Source: Crocosphaera sp. UHCC 0190 | GTDB lineage: Bacteria > Cyanobacteriota > Cyanobacteriia > Cyanobacteriales > Microcystaceae | Reading direction: 5' to 3' | NCBI RefSeq assembly: GCF_034932065.1 | Contig: NZ_JAYGHP010000008.1 | Coordinates: 124,001 to 188,000, forward strand | Length of the DNA stretch: 64,000 nt | In this document: positions 43,902 to 55,964 of the stretch, piece after piece | How positions within the stretch are numbered: position 1 is the stretch's first letter | Layout: each line of letters opens with the position of its first letter | The notes under the pieces: model-generated | Seen by the model: the letters and a program-made list of their open reading frames with translations, nothing else | Told to the model about the DNA's origin: nothing | Database searches by the model: none | Made by a program: the position numbers and the translations under genes

Positions 43902-44777
43902 ATGGCTACATTACAAAAACGTCGTTCAGAAAACATGAACGGTAACTTTTATGTTGATAGTACCTGTATCGACTGTGATACCTGTCGTTGGATGGCCCCA
44001 GAAGTATTTCATCGAGATAATAATCAATCGGCAGTTTATCATCAACCCACCAATAAAAACGAAGAATTAGAAGCATTTCAAGCCCTTCTTTCTTGTCCCA
44101 CTGCTTCTATTGGAACCGTAGAAAAACCAAATAATATTAAACAAATTCAGCAAAATTTCCCCTTATTAGTTGATGAAAATATTTATCATTGTGGCTATCA
44201 TTCAGAGAAATCTTTTGGTGCTGCTAGTTACTTTATTCAACGACAAGAAGGCAATATTTTAATTGATTCTCCTCGGTTTTCTCCTCCTTTAGTCAAACAA
44301 ATTGAAGCCATGGGAGGCATTCATTATCTCTATTTAACCCACAAAGATGATGTAGCAGATCATGAAAAATTCGCTCAACATTTTGGTTGTCAGAGAATTC
44401 TTCATGTTGATGATATTAACGAAAAAACTCAAGGGGTAGAAATTCAATTATCAGGGAATGAACCCATAGAATTATCCCCTGATTTTCTGATTATTCCTGT
44501 TCCTGGCCATACCAAAGGTCATACTGTTCTACTTTACCAACAAAAATATCTTTTTACTGGCGATCATTTAGCTTGGTCATCTTCCTTAAATCATCTCTGT
44601 GGTTTCCATCATGTTTGTTGGTATAATTGGTCAGAACAGATTATTTCCATGAAAAATTTAGCCCATTATTCCTTTGAATGGATCTTACCTGGCCATGGTC
44701 GTCGTTATCACAGTGATCAAGAAACCATGAAACAACAAATGCAACAATGTATTAGTTGGATGATGGAACAAACTTAA
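43902..44777 (+). CDS. Ferredoxin-domain/metallo-beta-lactamase fusion protein
   Basis: 291 residues. Residues about 10-75 form a small ferredoxin-like domain: DSTCIDCDTCRWMAPEVF with three closely spaced Cys, and a further Cys in LSCPTASIG; this fits one 4Fe-4S (or 3Fe-4S) cluster. An MBL domain follows: THKDDVADHEKF (metal site, with Asp-Asp instead of His in the HxHxDH pattern), VPGHTKGHTVLL, FTGDHLAW and LPGHGRRYH. The fusion suggests a redox-coupled hydrolase or oxidoreductase. No known substrate. Its stop overlaps the 3' end of the opposing gene by 4 bases. Confidence 0.87.
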   Translation: MATLQKRRSENMNGNFYVDSTCIDCDTCRWMAPEVFHRDNNQSAVYHQPTNKNEELEAFQALLSCPTASIGTVEKPNNIKQIQQNFPLLVDENIYHCGYHSEKSFGAASYFIQRQEGNILIDSPRFSPPLVKQIEAMGGIHYLYLTHKDDVADHEKFAQHFGCQRILHVDDINEKTQGVEIQLSGNEPIELSPDFLIIPVPGHTKGHTVLLYQQKYLFTGDHLAWSSSLNHLCGFHHVCWYNWSEQIISMKNLAHYSFEWILPGHGRRYHSDQETMKQQMQQCISWMMEQT

Positions 44778-45118
44778 GCAACTTGTTCTAAATATTGTCC
44801 TAAATCTTCAATCAAACGGGTTAATTCTGCTTCTGTAGTTAAGCGAATTCGTTCATCTCTAACCGTTAACAAAACTTTAGCGGCAAACGGACTAGGATAG
44901 ATATTAGGATTACAAAAAACCTCTAAAAATACCTCTCCTGTATGTCGATATTCCATCGGTTTTTCAGGTTTTGGCCGTCCTCCACTGGCCGCATTCGCTG
45001 CCACAGTTTTCAAGCTTTGCATTAACTGATCAATTTCTAGTTTAAGGGCTTTTGCCGAGTCGGTCGAAAAATTAAACGTAACCGATCCTTGTACTAAATT
45101 AAGGGTAAGTTGAGCCAT
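44774..45118 (-). CDS. Hypothetical cyanobacterial protein
   Basis: 114 residues from the ATG at 45118 (an upstream ATG at 45139 would add seven). Beta-rich start (AQLTLNLVQGSVTFNFSTDS), a helix (AKALKLEIDQLMQSLKTVA), then a Gly/Pro-rich linker, a beta pair (YRHTGEVFLEVFCNPNI) and a C-terminal helix. It appears to be a small soluble protein; family not recognised. It is divergent from the cation transporter gene. Confidence 0.7.
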   Translation of the reverse strand: MAQLTLNLVQGSVTFNFSTDSAKALKLEIDQLMQSLKTVAANAASGGRPKPEKPMEYRHTGEVFLEVFCNPNIYPSPFAAKVLLTVRDERIRLTTEAELTRLIEDLGQYLEQVA

Positions 45119-45207
45119 GATTGAATTAAATTTAAGCACTACAATAAGACTAAGAGATCTTTATTATCGCAATCATTGGCCTCAACATTTCATCCAGTTT
45201 AAATATT

Positions 45208-46140
45208 GTGCCACAAGATAATCGTTCCCAAGTCCGCCAAGTTTTGCTAATTACCCTATTTCTCAATCTTGTTGTTATGGGGTTAAAAGCGGTTGTGGGC
45301 GTGATGACAGGTTCTTTAAGTTTACAAGCAGACGCACTCCATAGCGTCACCGATAGTGCGAATAATGTGTTAGGGTTGGTGGCCAGTCATTTTTCCTCCC
45401 CCATTCCCGATCGCCATCATCCCTATGGACACCAAAAATATGAGGGGATAGCAGCGTTAGGTATTGCGGCCTTTTTAGTCATTGCTTGCTTTGAAATTAT
45501 ACAGGGGGCCGTGGAAAAAATTTGGCATGGAGGCGATCCCGTTAAAATATCGGGGGGACAATTATGGATTTTGTTAATTGTATTAGGAATTAATATTTTT
45601 GTTGCTTTTTATGAACGTCGGGTGGGTTTAGCTGTGAATAGTCCCATTTTAATCGCTGATGCCTATCATACCATGAGTGATATTTGGGTGACAATTATGG
45701 TATTAGCTGGATTAATTGGTATTTGGCAATCTGAAAATTTAAACTTGCCACAACTGCAACAATTAGATGTGATTTTAGCTTTTCCTGTGGCTATTTTAGT
45801 CTTTACCAGTGGTTGGGAAGTAGTGCGCTCTAATTTACCTTGGTTAGTAGATGAAATGGCCGTTCCTCCAGAAACAATTTATGACATAGTAATGGCGGTT
45901 CCTGGGGTGGTTAACTGTCATGATATTGCTTCACGGGGTGTTGTAGGACGACAAGTTTTTATTGAAATGCACTTAATTGTAGAAGCTGATGATGTAGAAA
46001 CTGCTCATAAAATTACAGAAACAGTAGAAATGCTATTAGAAGAACGATTTGATCCAGTGCGGGTTATTATTCATGTAGAACCCCCTAGTTATCAGTCTCC
46101 TGAGATTAGTTTTGGTCCTGATATTCATCTAAAAAAATAG
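45208..46140 (+). CDS. Cation diffusion facilitator family transporter
   Basis: 310 residues from a GTG. Six membrane helices in the first 200 residues. The metal site of the family is complete: Asp/His pairs in ADALHSVTDS (helix 2) and ADAYHTMSDI (helix 5). The C-terminal cytoplasmic domain of about 90 residues (IYDIVMAVPGVVNCHDIASR) is the metal-sensing ferredoxin-like fold. It exports Zn2+, Fe2+, Mn2+ or a similar ion in exchange for protons. HxxxD at both sites (rather than DxxxD) favours zinc-type members but does not settle the metal. Confidence 0.93.
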   Translation: MPQDNRSQVRQVLLITLFLNLVVMGLKAVVGVMTGSLSLQADALHSVTDSANNVLGLVASHFSSPIPDRHHPYGHQKYEGIAALGIAAFLVIACFEIIQGAVEKIWHGGDPVKISGGQLWILLIVLGINIFVAFYERRVGLAVNSPILIADAYHTMSDIWVTIMVLAGLIGIWQSENLNLPQLQQLDVILAFPVAILVFTSGWEVVRSNLPWLVDEMAVPPETIYDIVMAVPGVVNCHDIASRGVVGRQVFIEMHLIVEADDVETAHKITETVEMLLEERFDPVRVIIHVEPPSYQSPEISFGPDIHLKK

Positions 46141-49273
<3,133 letters not shown>

Positions 49274-49300
49274 TTAGGGTATTAGCTCATTTTTAGTTAA

Positions 49301-49332
49301 GAGAGACGCGATCGCTCGCCTCTCTTTTTTTT
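49301..49332 (+). terminator. Terminator of apcE
   Basis: GAGAG at 49301-49305 pairs with CTCTC at 49320-49324 around a HIP1-containing core (CGCGATCGCTCG), followed by eight T. It starts 28 bases after the apcE stop. Confidence 0.85.
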
Positions 49333-49390
49333 GGCAATTATTTAACCCAATTATGAGTAAAATAAGGGAGAGTGCAGAACAGGTGCAAAT

Positions 49391-49762
49391 ATGAGTAAGG
49401 AAAAAGATTCTCATCCTAGTGAATTCATTCGTACTCCTCCTTGGGGAACGGTAACAATGTTAGAAGAAGGGCCCCGTTATCGCATTAATCGCATTGAGGT
49501 GAAACCAGGGCAGCATATTAGTACCCAAATGCACTATCATCGTAGTGAACATTGGATAGTCGTTTCAGGAACAGCTAGGGTGATTTTTGATGGCCAAGAA
49601 CACCTTCTCAAGCAAAAAGAATCGACCTATGTCCCCATGAATACTCGTCATCGCTTAGAAAATCCTGGGGTGATTCCTTTGGTGATGATTGAGGTGCAAA
49701 ACGGGGAATATCTAGGGGATGATGATATCATTCGGTTTCCGGAAGAGGATAGGAAAAGTTAG
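49391..49762 (+). CDS. Cupin protein, mannose-6-phosphate isomerase type II C-terminal-like
   Basis: 123 residues. One cupin barrel with metal ligands in ISTQMHYHRSEHWIVVSG and the second motif TYVPMNTRHRLENPG. It matches the C-terminal isomerase domain of bifunctional GDP-mannose pyrophosphorylase/phosphomannose isomerase, but the pyrophosphorylase half is missing, so it is a stand-alone domain. It would convert fructose-6-phosphate and mannose-6-phosphate, feeding GDP-mannose to the GDP-fucose genes a few kilobases downstream. The neighbourhood supports this role. Confidence 0.88.
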   Translation: MSKEKDSHPSEFIRTPPWGTVTMLEEGPRYRINRIEVKPGQHISTQMHYHRSEHWIVVSGTARVIFDGQEHLLKQKESTYVPMNTRHRLENPGVIPLVMIEVQNGEYLGDDDIIRFPEEDRKS

Positions 49763-49776
49763 TAACCAGAGATTTT

Positions 49777-51099
49777 CTATTTCCCTTGTATCCTTGTTTT
49801 TACCAGTCCAGCGATCGCCGCTAATAAAATCCATCCAGGAAGATTCACTCGCACATCAAAAATACTGACATCAAATAAATTAAAAATAAGACACAAACTA
49901 AAGGCAACGACATAAGTAAATAGCAGTAAATATTGTCTCTGTTGTCGTTGGTATAAGGACAATTCCTCGGATTTTTTAGACCATTTTTGTTCTTCAGACC
50001 AGCATCTCAATAATTGGACTGCCTCAAACAAAATCTTGCCCACAATTCCACTTAATAATAACGTGCCTGGAATCCCAATTTCAGCCAATAACATCAAAAA
50101 TAAATTATGAGGATGTCCCATCCAAACATTCATTTCTGTTTGGTAAACAGGAGTAAAATTCCGCAGTCCCCACCCCAACCAAGGCCTTTTTAACATCATC
50201 TCCCAAGCGACACCCCATTGAGTCGTGCGTAGGGCCGTTACATAGCGATCGCTGTATAAATCATCCGTCAGTCTAGCCCAAAAATAAGATGGGATAAGAT
50301 GACGCATCATCTCTTGACCAAAGGGCCCCCAAGCTGCCCAAAAAACTGCCGCGATCGCTACTATTACCCCGCCAATAAGCCAATACCAACGTAAGTACAG
50401 AGCAAAGGCCATTAACCCCAATAAGGCCAGTCCCCAAGCACTGCGAGAATTAGTTAAAATCAATCCTATACTATTACTTAAAATAGCAATAATTATTATC
50501 CCTAATTGCCAACTAATGTTGGTGTTCTTTTGCTCTTGCCAACGGCGATAAGTATCAATGCCTAAACCAATCGATAAGGTAAAGGTAATTAATAAATAAA
50601 AAGCTAAAGTATTAGCATACATTAATAAGGAAGACATCCGCCCATCAGGGTTGCCATAGGCAATTAATTTAATCCCAATTGCCCGTAAAAACAGGGGGCT
50701 TTCCCATCCTGCAATTAATTGCATTAATCCTAAAAAACACAACGGAATTGAGGTTAAAACTAACCACCAAGCGAGTTGATATAAGCGAGAAACCTTATTA
50801 AAAAAAAGAGGAAAGGCTGCTAAGAGTAAAAAACAGGGAAAAAAATTACCTAATCCCTCTAAACTCAAAATCGGTTTAAAGGCGAAGATTGAGGTTAAAA
50901 TTAACCAAAGACTTAATAATCCTAAGGCCCAATTGAAAGGATAGGAAACAATTTGACGATATTTTTGTTTCCACAACCCAAACAGGGCAAATACTAAGGC
51001 AGTGGCCCCAAAATCAGCAGAAAAGGGTAAAAGAAATACCCCAAACTTCAGACAATTTCTCGGCCATCGGGAATTGTTTTTGTTTAATCTAGATTTCAC
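49777..51099 (-). CDS. O-antigen ligase/polymerase family (Wzy_C) membrane protein
   Basis: About 440 residues from the GTG at 51099, which has GGGAG upstream; a GTG at 51120 would add seven. Some ten to twelve membrane helices; the Wzy_C signature LILTNSRSAWGLALLG (about 220) and the loop RPWLGWGLRNFTPVYQ with MGHPHNLFLMLLAEIGIPG (about 315-350), including the functional His. It would polymerise or ligate an undecaprenyl-linked glycan in the periplasm. First of several polysaccharide genes on this strand. It begins about 30 bases after the stop of the preceding gene. Confidence 0.88.
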   Translation of the reverse strand: MKSRLNKNNSRWPRNCLKFGVFLLPFSADFGATALVFALFGLWKQKYRQIVSYPFNWALGLLSLWLILTSIFAFKPILSLEGLGNFFPCFLLLAAFPLFFNKVSRLYQLAWWLVLTSIPLCFLGLMQLIAGWESPLFLRAIGIKLIAYGNPDGRMSSLLMYANTLAFYLLITFTLSIGLGIDTYRRWQEQKNTNISWQLGIIIIAILSNSIGLILTNSRSAWGLALLGLMAFALYLRWYWLIGGVIVAIAAVFWAAWGPFGQEMMRHLIPSYFWARLTDDLYSDRYVTALRTTQWGVAWEMMLKRPWLGWGLRNFTPVYQTEMNVWMGHPHNLFLMLLAEIGIPGTLLLSGIVGKILFEAVQLLRCWSEEQKWSKKSEELSLYQRQQRQYLLLFTYVVAFSLCLIFNLFDVSIFDVRVNLPGWILLAAIAGLVKTRIQGK

Positions 51100-51128
51100 G
51101 GGTTCTCCCACACCTCCCACCCCTTATA

Positions 51129-51977
51129 TTAAGCAGGTTCCCAACATTCCGTGCGAGTCAAACGAATTTGAGCCAACGCAAAAATCACAGGAATAATGCG
51201 GCCATAATTGGTGGCGATCGCCCTCCAGCCCAAATCGGCTAAAAACCAACCCCATAGCACTGGCCCCACAAAGGCAAACAGGCTTCTCACGGCACCATAA
51301 CGGGCTGCTGTCATCGCCATTCCCCGTCTTGCGCTGTTTACTGCCACTTGGTTGGCCACAGCCGTTCCTCCCTTAATTAAAGCTTGCTGGGCCACTTGAT
51401 AACGAACAACATGGAGAGCAAACTGTTCGGCAATTTGTTTGAGTAACCAGGGTTTTACCACGGAACTTACGGCTAAGGCACTGCTACCTTTGAGTAGAAG
51501 ATTGACGGGATTATGTTGTAATTGAACAGGTAAAGCATCAGGGACATGGGACTGAGCTAAAGATTGCTGAATTTTTCCCATCAAACTTGTTTGTTCAGCT
51601 TCGGGCAGATTTTTCCAGGCTTTCCCCACCAAATTCAGAAAAATGTCAGCCTCAATATCTGTGGTAGACATTCGATTAGAATAGGGAATTTTTAAGTAAT
51701 GACAAACACGAATCAGGGTTTGACGATAGCTAAACCCTTGAGTCTTCCTCTGTAAAACCGTTAAACCATCGGCGGCCAAATAACGAAATCGTTGTTCTAT
51801 GGCATCTAACCAAGTTTCCCAGTCTTGACTTTGTATTTCTATGGGATCTGGGGTTTGTAAATAATCCAGGGGATTAAATTTACGAGAAAACAGAATTTGT
51901 GTTAAACTCCGTAATTCATCTTCCGTAGCGAGTTCTAGTGCTGATCGCAGTTCGTCCAACGTCCTGCCCTCCACCAA
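51129..51977 (-). CDS. YaaW-like (UPF0174) protein
   Basis: Up to 282 residues. The N-terminus LRSALELATEDELRSLTQIL and the helical C-terminal half with a hydrophobic segment (GPVLWGWFLADLGWRAIA, about 240-258) resemble the YaaW/UPF0174 family, whose role is unknown. The start is uncertain: TTG at 51977, GTG at 51974, or TTG at 51959; the last has GGAGGG seven bases upstream and is attractive. It lies close upstream of the Wzy-type gene. Family assignment is from memory of the pattern. Confidence 0.65.
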   Translation of the reverse strand: MVEGRTLDELRSALELATEDELRSLTQILFSRKFNPLDYLQTPDPIEIQSQDWETWLDAIEQRFRYLAADGLTVLQRKTQGFSYRQTLIRVCHYLKIPYSNRMSTTDIEADIFLNLVGKAWKNLPEAEQTSLMGKIQQSLAQSHVPDALPVQLQHNPVNLLLKGSSALAVSSVVKPWLLKQIAEQFALHVVRYQVAQQALIKGGTAVANQVAVNSARRGMAMTAARYGAVRSLFAFVGPVLWGWFLADLGWRAIATNYGRIIPVIFALAQIRLTRTECWEPA

Positions 51978-52047
51978 GGGTATTTTAGGTTAAATGTCTC
52001 AACTATTTTAATACTAGCGTTGAGTTATGTCTTTCTTTCACAGATAT

Positions 52048-52135
52048 AGGACTTACGCAACGCCTACCTGATTTATGTTCTTTGTAGGGGCAATTCATAA
52101 ATTACCCCTACAAGTAGGGTCTGTGGGTAAGTCCT
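52048..52135. repeat. 88-bp nested inverted-repeat element
   Basis: Outer arms AGGACTTAC (52048-52056) and GTAAGTCCT (52127-52135) enclose a second near-perfect stem, TTGTAGGGGCAATTC and AAATTACCCCTACAA. TAGGACTTACGCA-type ends are familiar from dispersed repeats in cyanobacterial genomes. No coding capacity. Confidence 0.65.
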
Positions 52136-52158
52136 GAGATAAATACAAAATAAACTGG

Positions 52159-52722
52159 CTAATTTGTGATCGAAAAGGATAAAATCCAGGTGCCGATGTA
52201 GACTCTTAAAGGAATTTGGCCTGAAGTCAAAACATCACAGATGAAATAATAGGTTCCCGAACTAGGATTTTTGACGTTGGAAAAGACGATTTCTGCTTTT
52301 TTTCCGGGTTCAATCGGTTCTTTTAGGTCAATTTCTATGACCCGACTTTCTTTATCCCAATAGACATTTCGAATCTCAACGGATTCTTTATCGACACGAA
52401 CATCTACAGAGTCAGTATCAAGTTTACCGTCAAATTTAGGGACTTCGAGATAGGAAATATAGAACTTGCTCACTCCTTGTGTTAGCTTCTTGGAGGGAAC
52501 TCGAAGTTTCATCCGCTCCCCGTAGAAATCTGGCCGTCCATTAAAGTCTAATTTGTAGTCGAGGATGTCGTTACGGTTTTCAACCCCGCTAAAAATCGTT
52601 AATCCAGGATTACTCTGGGCCCAGGATAGGGTTGGTACTCCGGTTAATAAACACCCCGACAGAGCTAAAATTGCCATTAAACGCTTCGATAGGACTGTTA
52701 CTAAAGATTTATGGTTATTCAT
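52159..52722 (-). CDS. DUF2808-type exported protein
   Basis: 187 residues from the ATG at 52722 (an ATG at 52776 would add 18 residues ahead of the signal). A signal peptide of about 36 residues (LMAILALSGCLLTGVPTLSW, cut near AQS) leads to a beta-rich domain: RMKLRVPSKKLTQGVSKFYI, SVEIRNVYWDKESRVIEIDL, KKAEIVFSNVKNPSSGTYYF. This agrees with DUF2808, a family common in cyanobacteria and without an assigned role, probably in the periplasm or envelope. Monocistronic. Confidence 0.85.
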   Translation of the reverse strand: MNNHKSLVTVLSKRLMAILALSGCLLTGVPTLSWAQSNPGLTIFSGVENRNDILDYKLDFNGRPDFYGERMKLRVPSKKLTQGVSKFYISYLEVPKFDGKLDTDSVDVRVDKESVEIRNVYWDKESRVIEIDLKEPIEPGKKAEIVFSNVKNPSSGTYYFICDVLTSGQIPLRVYIGTWILSFSITN

Positions 52723-52877
52723 ATTGAAGTTGGTCTTAGAAGCAGATTTTGTCCATAGGGAGTGATGAATTTTCAATCTTCACTCTCGGTGGTCAGTATA
52801 ACAAAAGAAAGGCTAGGTCGGTTAGCTTTGACTGACCAGATTTTTAACTGTCAGATTAGAACTTAGGAATGAGGACT

Positions 52878-53816
52878 TCACTCAGCATTGGCTCGATACC
52901 AATCAATGGTATTTTTTAACCCTTGTTTAAAGCTCATTTCGGCCACAAATCCAAAGGCCTCTTTAGCTCTTTGTGTATCTAAACAACGGCGGGGTTGTCC
53001 ATTGGGTTGATCTGTTTCCCAAACAATTTCCCCTTGAAATTCCATTAATTCACAAATTAATTCAACGAGATCTAGAATGGAAATTTCGTAATTTGTTCCC
53101 AAATTGACCGGCTCAGGATCATTATAGAATTGAGTTGCCATGACAATGCCACGGGCCGCATCTGTTGAATACAAAAACTCTCTCGTTGGGGAACCATCAC
53201 CCCAAACAAACAGTTTTTTCTCTCCCTGTTGTTGTGCTTCATAAACTTTACGAATTAAAGCCGGAATTACATGGGAACTATTAGGATTAAAATTATCTTC
53301 TGGCCCGTATAAATTCACCGGAAGCAGATAAACGCCATTAAATCCATACTGTTGACGATAGGATTGTAACTGTACTAATAAAGCTTTTTTGGCAATGCCA
53401 TAGGGCGCATTGGTTTCTTCAGGATAACCGGACCAAAGATCATCTTCTTTGAAGGGAACAGGGGTAAACTTAGGATAAGCACAAATGGTTCCCACACAAA
53501 CAAACTTTTCAATGCCTACTTCATAAGCTGCGTGGATGAGTTGCGCCCCCATCATCAAATTATCGTAGAATAACTCAGCAGGTTTTTCTCGGTTTAACCC
53601 AATTCCCCCCACATGGGCCGCCAGATGAATCACAATATCTTGTTGATCGACGGCCCGTTGACAATGATCTAGTTGCCGCAGATCACAATCACGGGAACGA
53701 GGAATGGCAATTTTTTCCGGTTGTGCGCCCGCCTCTATGAGTTGCTCGACCACTTGCTTACCCAGAAAGCCAGCCCCTCCTGTGACGACAATTCGTTTAT
53801 CACTCAAATCTAGCAT
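52878..53816 (-). CDS. fcl: GDP-L-fucose synthase
   Basis: 312 residues from the ATG at 53816, which has GGGAG nine bases upstream; a longer frame to 53858 is less likely. NADP site [14 protein letters not shown], the catalytic Ser/Thr region VGTICAYPK, Tyr/Lys of the SDR family in YGIAKKALL, and [11 protein letters not shown] all match the GDP-4-keto-6-deoxymannose epimerase/reductase family. It works right after GDP-mannose dehydratase, whose gene ends 93 bases upstream on the same strand, so GDP-fucose is made for the glycan assembled by the surrounding genes. Confidence 0.95.
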   Translation of the reverse strand: MLDLSDKRIVVTGGAGFLGKQVVEQLIEAGAQPEKIAIPRSRDCDLRQLDHCQRAVDQQDIVIHLAAHVGGIGLNREKPAELFYDNLMMGAQLIHAAYEVGIEKFVCVGTICAYPKFTPVPFKEDDLWSGYPEETNAPYGIAKKALLVQLQSYRQQYGFNGVYLLPVNLYGPEDNFNPNSSHVIPALIRKVYEAQQQGEKKLFVWGDGSPTREFLYSTDAARGIVMATQFYNDPEPVNLGTNYEISILDLVELICELMEFQGEIVWETDQPNGQPRRCLDTQRAKEAFGFVAEMSFKQGLKNTIDWYRANAE

Positions 53817-53909
53817 TGTTGTTACTCCCTGATCCCTTACCCTTAGTTCAATCAACAATTGATCTTTAATTGGCGATCAAGGAATCACCCTGATCCCTGA
53901 TTCCTAAAA

Positions 53910-54998
53910 TTAGTCCACCAGGACACTCATCGGCTGACGGACATAAGCATTATCCTTGAAGAGTAACACTTTGTCACCTGTCGTCTCATTGGGAGAAGAA
54001 AGTCCCAAGGCCCCTAAATCAGCTTCTACCATTAAATGTACCAATTCTTCAAAGGTAACAGAGGGTTCCCAACCGAGTTCAGTTTTCGCCTTAGTTGGAT
54101 CGCCAATCAATAAATCGACTTCTGCGGGACGGAGATAACGTGGATCAAAGTCTACAAAGTCTTGCCAGTTGAGATTAACATACTCAAATGCGGTGGTGAG
54201 GAATTCTTTAATGGAATGGGTTTCCCCTGTTGCTACCACGTAATCATCGGCGGTGTCTTGTTGTAACATTAACCACATGGCTTTGACGTAATCCTTGGCA
54301 TAGCCCCAATCCCGTTTAGAGTCAAGATTACCTAGATATAATTTTTTCTGGGTTCCGGCCACAATGCGGGCGATCGCTCTGGTAATTTTACGGGTGACAA
54401 AGGTTTCGCCACGACGGGGAGATTCATGATTAAATAAAATGCCGTTACAAGCAAATAAATTATAGGATTCCCGATAATTGATCGTTTGCCAATGGGCGTA
54501 AACTTTGGCGCAAGCGTAGGGACTGCGGGGATAAAAGGGAGTGGTTTCTTTTTGGGGAATATCTTGCACTTTACCAAACATTTCTGAAGATCCGGCTTGG
54601 TAAAAGCGAACTTCAATCCCTGTCCGTTGTTGATAATCTCGAATTGCTTCTAAGAGACGCAAAGTTCCCATCCCCACAGCATCAACGGTATATTCTGGGG
54701 AGTCAAAACTAACCCGTACATGGGATTGGGCCCCTAAATTATAAATTTCAAAGGGTTTAACCTCTTCTAAAATTCGTCTCAGGGTGGTTCCATCGGTTAA
54801 GTCGCCGTAGTGGAGGAAGAATTTCGCGTCTGTTTGATGAGGATCGACATAAACATGGTCAATGCGATCAGTATTAAAGGTTGAAGTTCGACGAATGATC
54901 CCATGAACTTCATATCCTTTCTCTAATAATAATTCACTGAGATAAGAACCATCTTGTCCAGTAATACCAGTAATCAGAGCGCGTTTGGGTTGGGTCAT
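53910..54998 (-). CDS. gmd: GDP-mannose 4,6-dehydratase
   Basis: 362 residues, the family length. It converts GDP-mannose to GDP-4-keto-6-deoxy-mannose. NADP site [19 protein letters not shown] at the N-terminus, the [16 protein letters not shown] segment that is diagnostic for GMD, and the [15 protein letters not shown] catalytic Tyr/Lys. Followed by the fcl gene, making a complete GDP-L-fucose branch. Confidence 0.97.
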   Translation of the reverse strand: MTQPKRALITGITGQDGSYLSELLLEKGYEVHGIIRRTSTFNTDRIDHVYVDPHQTDAKFFLHYGDLTDGTTLRRILEEVKPFEIYNLGAQSHVRVSFDSPEYTVDAVGMGTLRLLEAIRDYQQRTGIEVRFYQAGSSEMFGKVQDIPQKETTPFYPRSPYACAKVYAHWQTINYRESYNLFACNGILFNHESPRRGETFVTRKITRAIARIVAGTQKKLYLGNLDSKRDWGYAKDYVKAMWLMLQQDTADDYVVATGETHSIKEFLTTAFEYVNLNWQDFVDFDPRYLRPAEVDLLIGDPTKAKTELGWEPSVTFEELVHLMVEADLGALGLSSPNETTGDKVLLFKDNAYVRQPMSVLVD

Positions 54999-55154
54999 CG
55001 GTTATTTATCCTATCTTTAAAAAGATTAATTAAGTTTTAAGATCATCTTGAGTCTTAATAACATACTTTACTTTAAAACGGCAAGTTATAGAAAGCTTCC
55101 CGAAATCAAGAATGATGTGGGAAGCTTTTTCAGGGACATTGATCGAGTTAGAGC

Positions 55155-55889
55155 TTAATAAGCACCATTGTTTTTGGGAAAAATGACCACTCCAATGGTT
55201 TTGAACATGATCCAAATATCCATCAGCCAATTACGGTAATTGACGTAGTAAACATCGATCTGAACTCGTTGAGGATAGGGGATGTCATTGCGTCCTGAAA
55301 CTTGCCATAATCCTGTAATTCCAGGGCGAATGGTTAAAACTTTTTCAATTTTATTACCATATTTACAGAGTTCTTCAGGAACTAAGGGGCGAGGGCCCAC
55401 GACACTCATATCTCCTTTGAGAACATTCCAGAATTGGGGAAATTCGTCTAAGCTGGTTAGACGCAGAAATTTTCCAATCCAAGTAATTCTGGGATCATCT
55501 CGGAGTTTAAAATTATCTTCAAACTCAGCCCGCATCTCAGGACAATTAGCCATCATAGCTGCCAAAACTTCGTCCGCATCCTGCACCATGGTTCGGAACT
55601 TGATGCACTTAAACTTTTTGAAGTTTTTCCCGGCTCTCTCTTGGGCATAAAAGATAGGGCCAGGGGAACTAATGGCAATTAACAATCCTAGTAGCAAATA
55701 CAAGGGCGAAAAAATAATCAGCACCGATAGGGAAAAGACAATATCAAACGTTCGTTTGGCAACTTTTCCATCTAATATCGCCTGTGACCATGGACTCTGA
55801 TATCCTCTTTGGGAGAACGAGGGAGGAAAACCCCGTCTCATCAAAGCTTGTAGAGCTTTGACGGAGATAAATTGGCTATTAGCAGTCAT
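55155..55889 (-). CDS. Undecaprenyl-phosphate sugar-phosphate transferase (priming)
   Basis: 244 residues: a short cytoplasmic start, one membrane segment (FDIVFSLSVLIIFSPLYLLL), then the catalytic domain: SSPGPIFYAQERAGKNFKKF, LRLTSLDEFPQFWNVLKGDM and VGPRPL. This is the WbaP/WcaJ C-terminal domain type that starts exopolysaccharide synthesis by loading the first sugar-phosphate on undecaprenyl phosphate. It lacks the N-terminal four-helix region of long members. Sugar unknown (hexose-1-phosphate). Confidence 0.93.
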   Translation of the reverse strand: MTANSQFISVKALQALMRRGFPPSFSQRGYQSPWSQAILDGKVAKRTFDIVFSLSVLIIFSPLYLLLGLLIAISSPGPIFYAQERAGKNFKKFKCIKFRTMVQDADEVLAAMMANCPEMRAEFEDNFKLRDDPRITWIGKFLRLTSLDEFPQFWNVLKGDMSVVGPRPLVPEELCKYGNKIEKVLTIRPGITGLWQVSGRNDIPYPQRVQIDVYYVNYRNWLMDIWIMFKTIGVVIFPKNNGAY

Positions 55890-55964
55890 CTTACTCCTTC
55901 ACATCACATCACACCACACATTTGTGATCATAAAGCTAGAAGACGTAAATCATCGCAATTGTGA

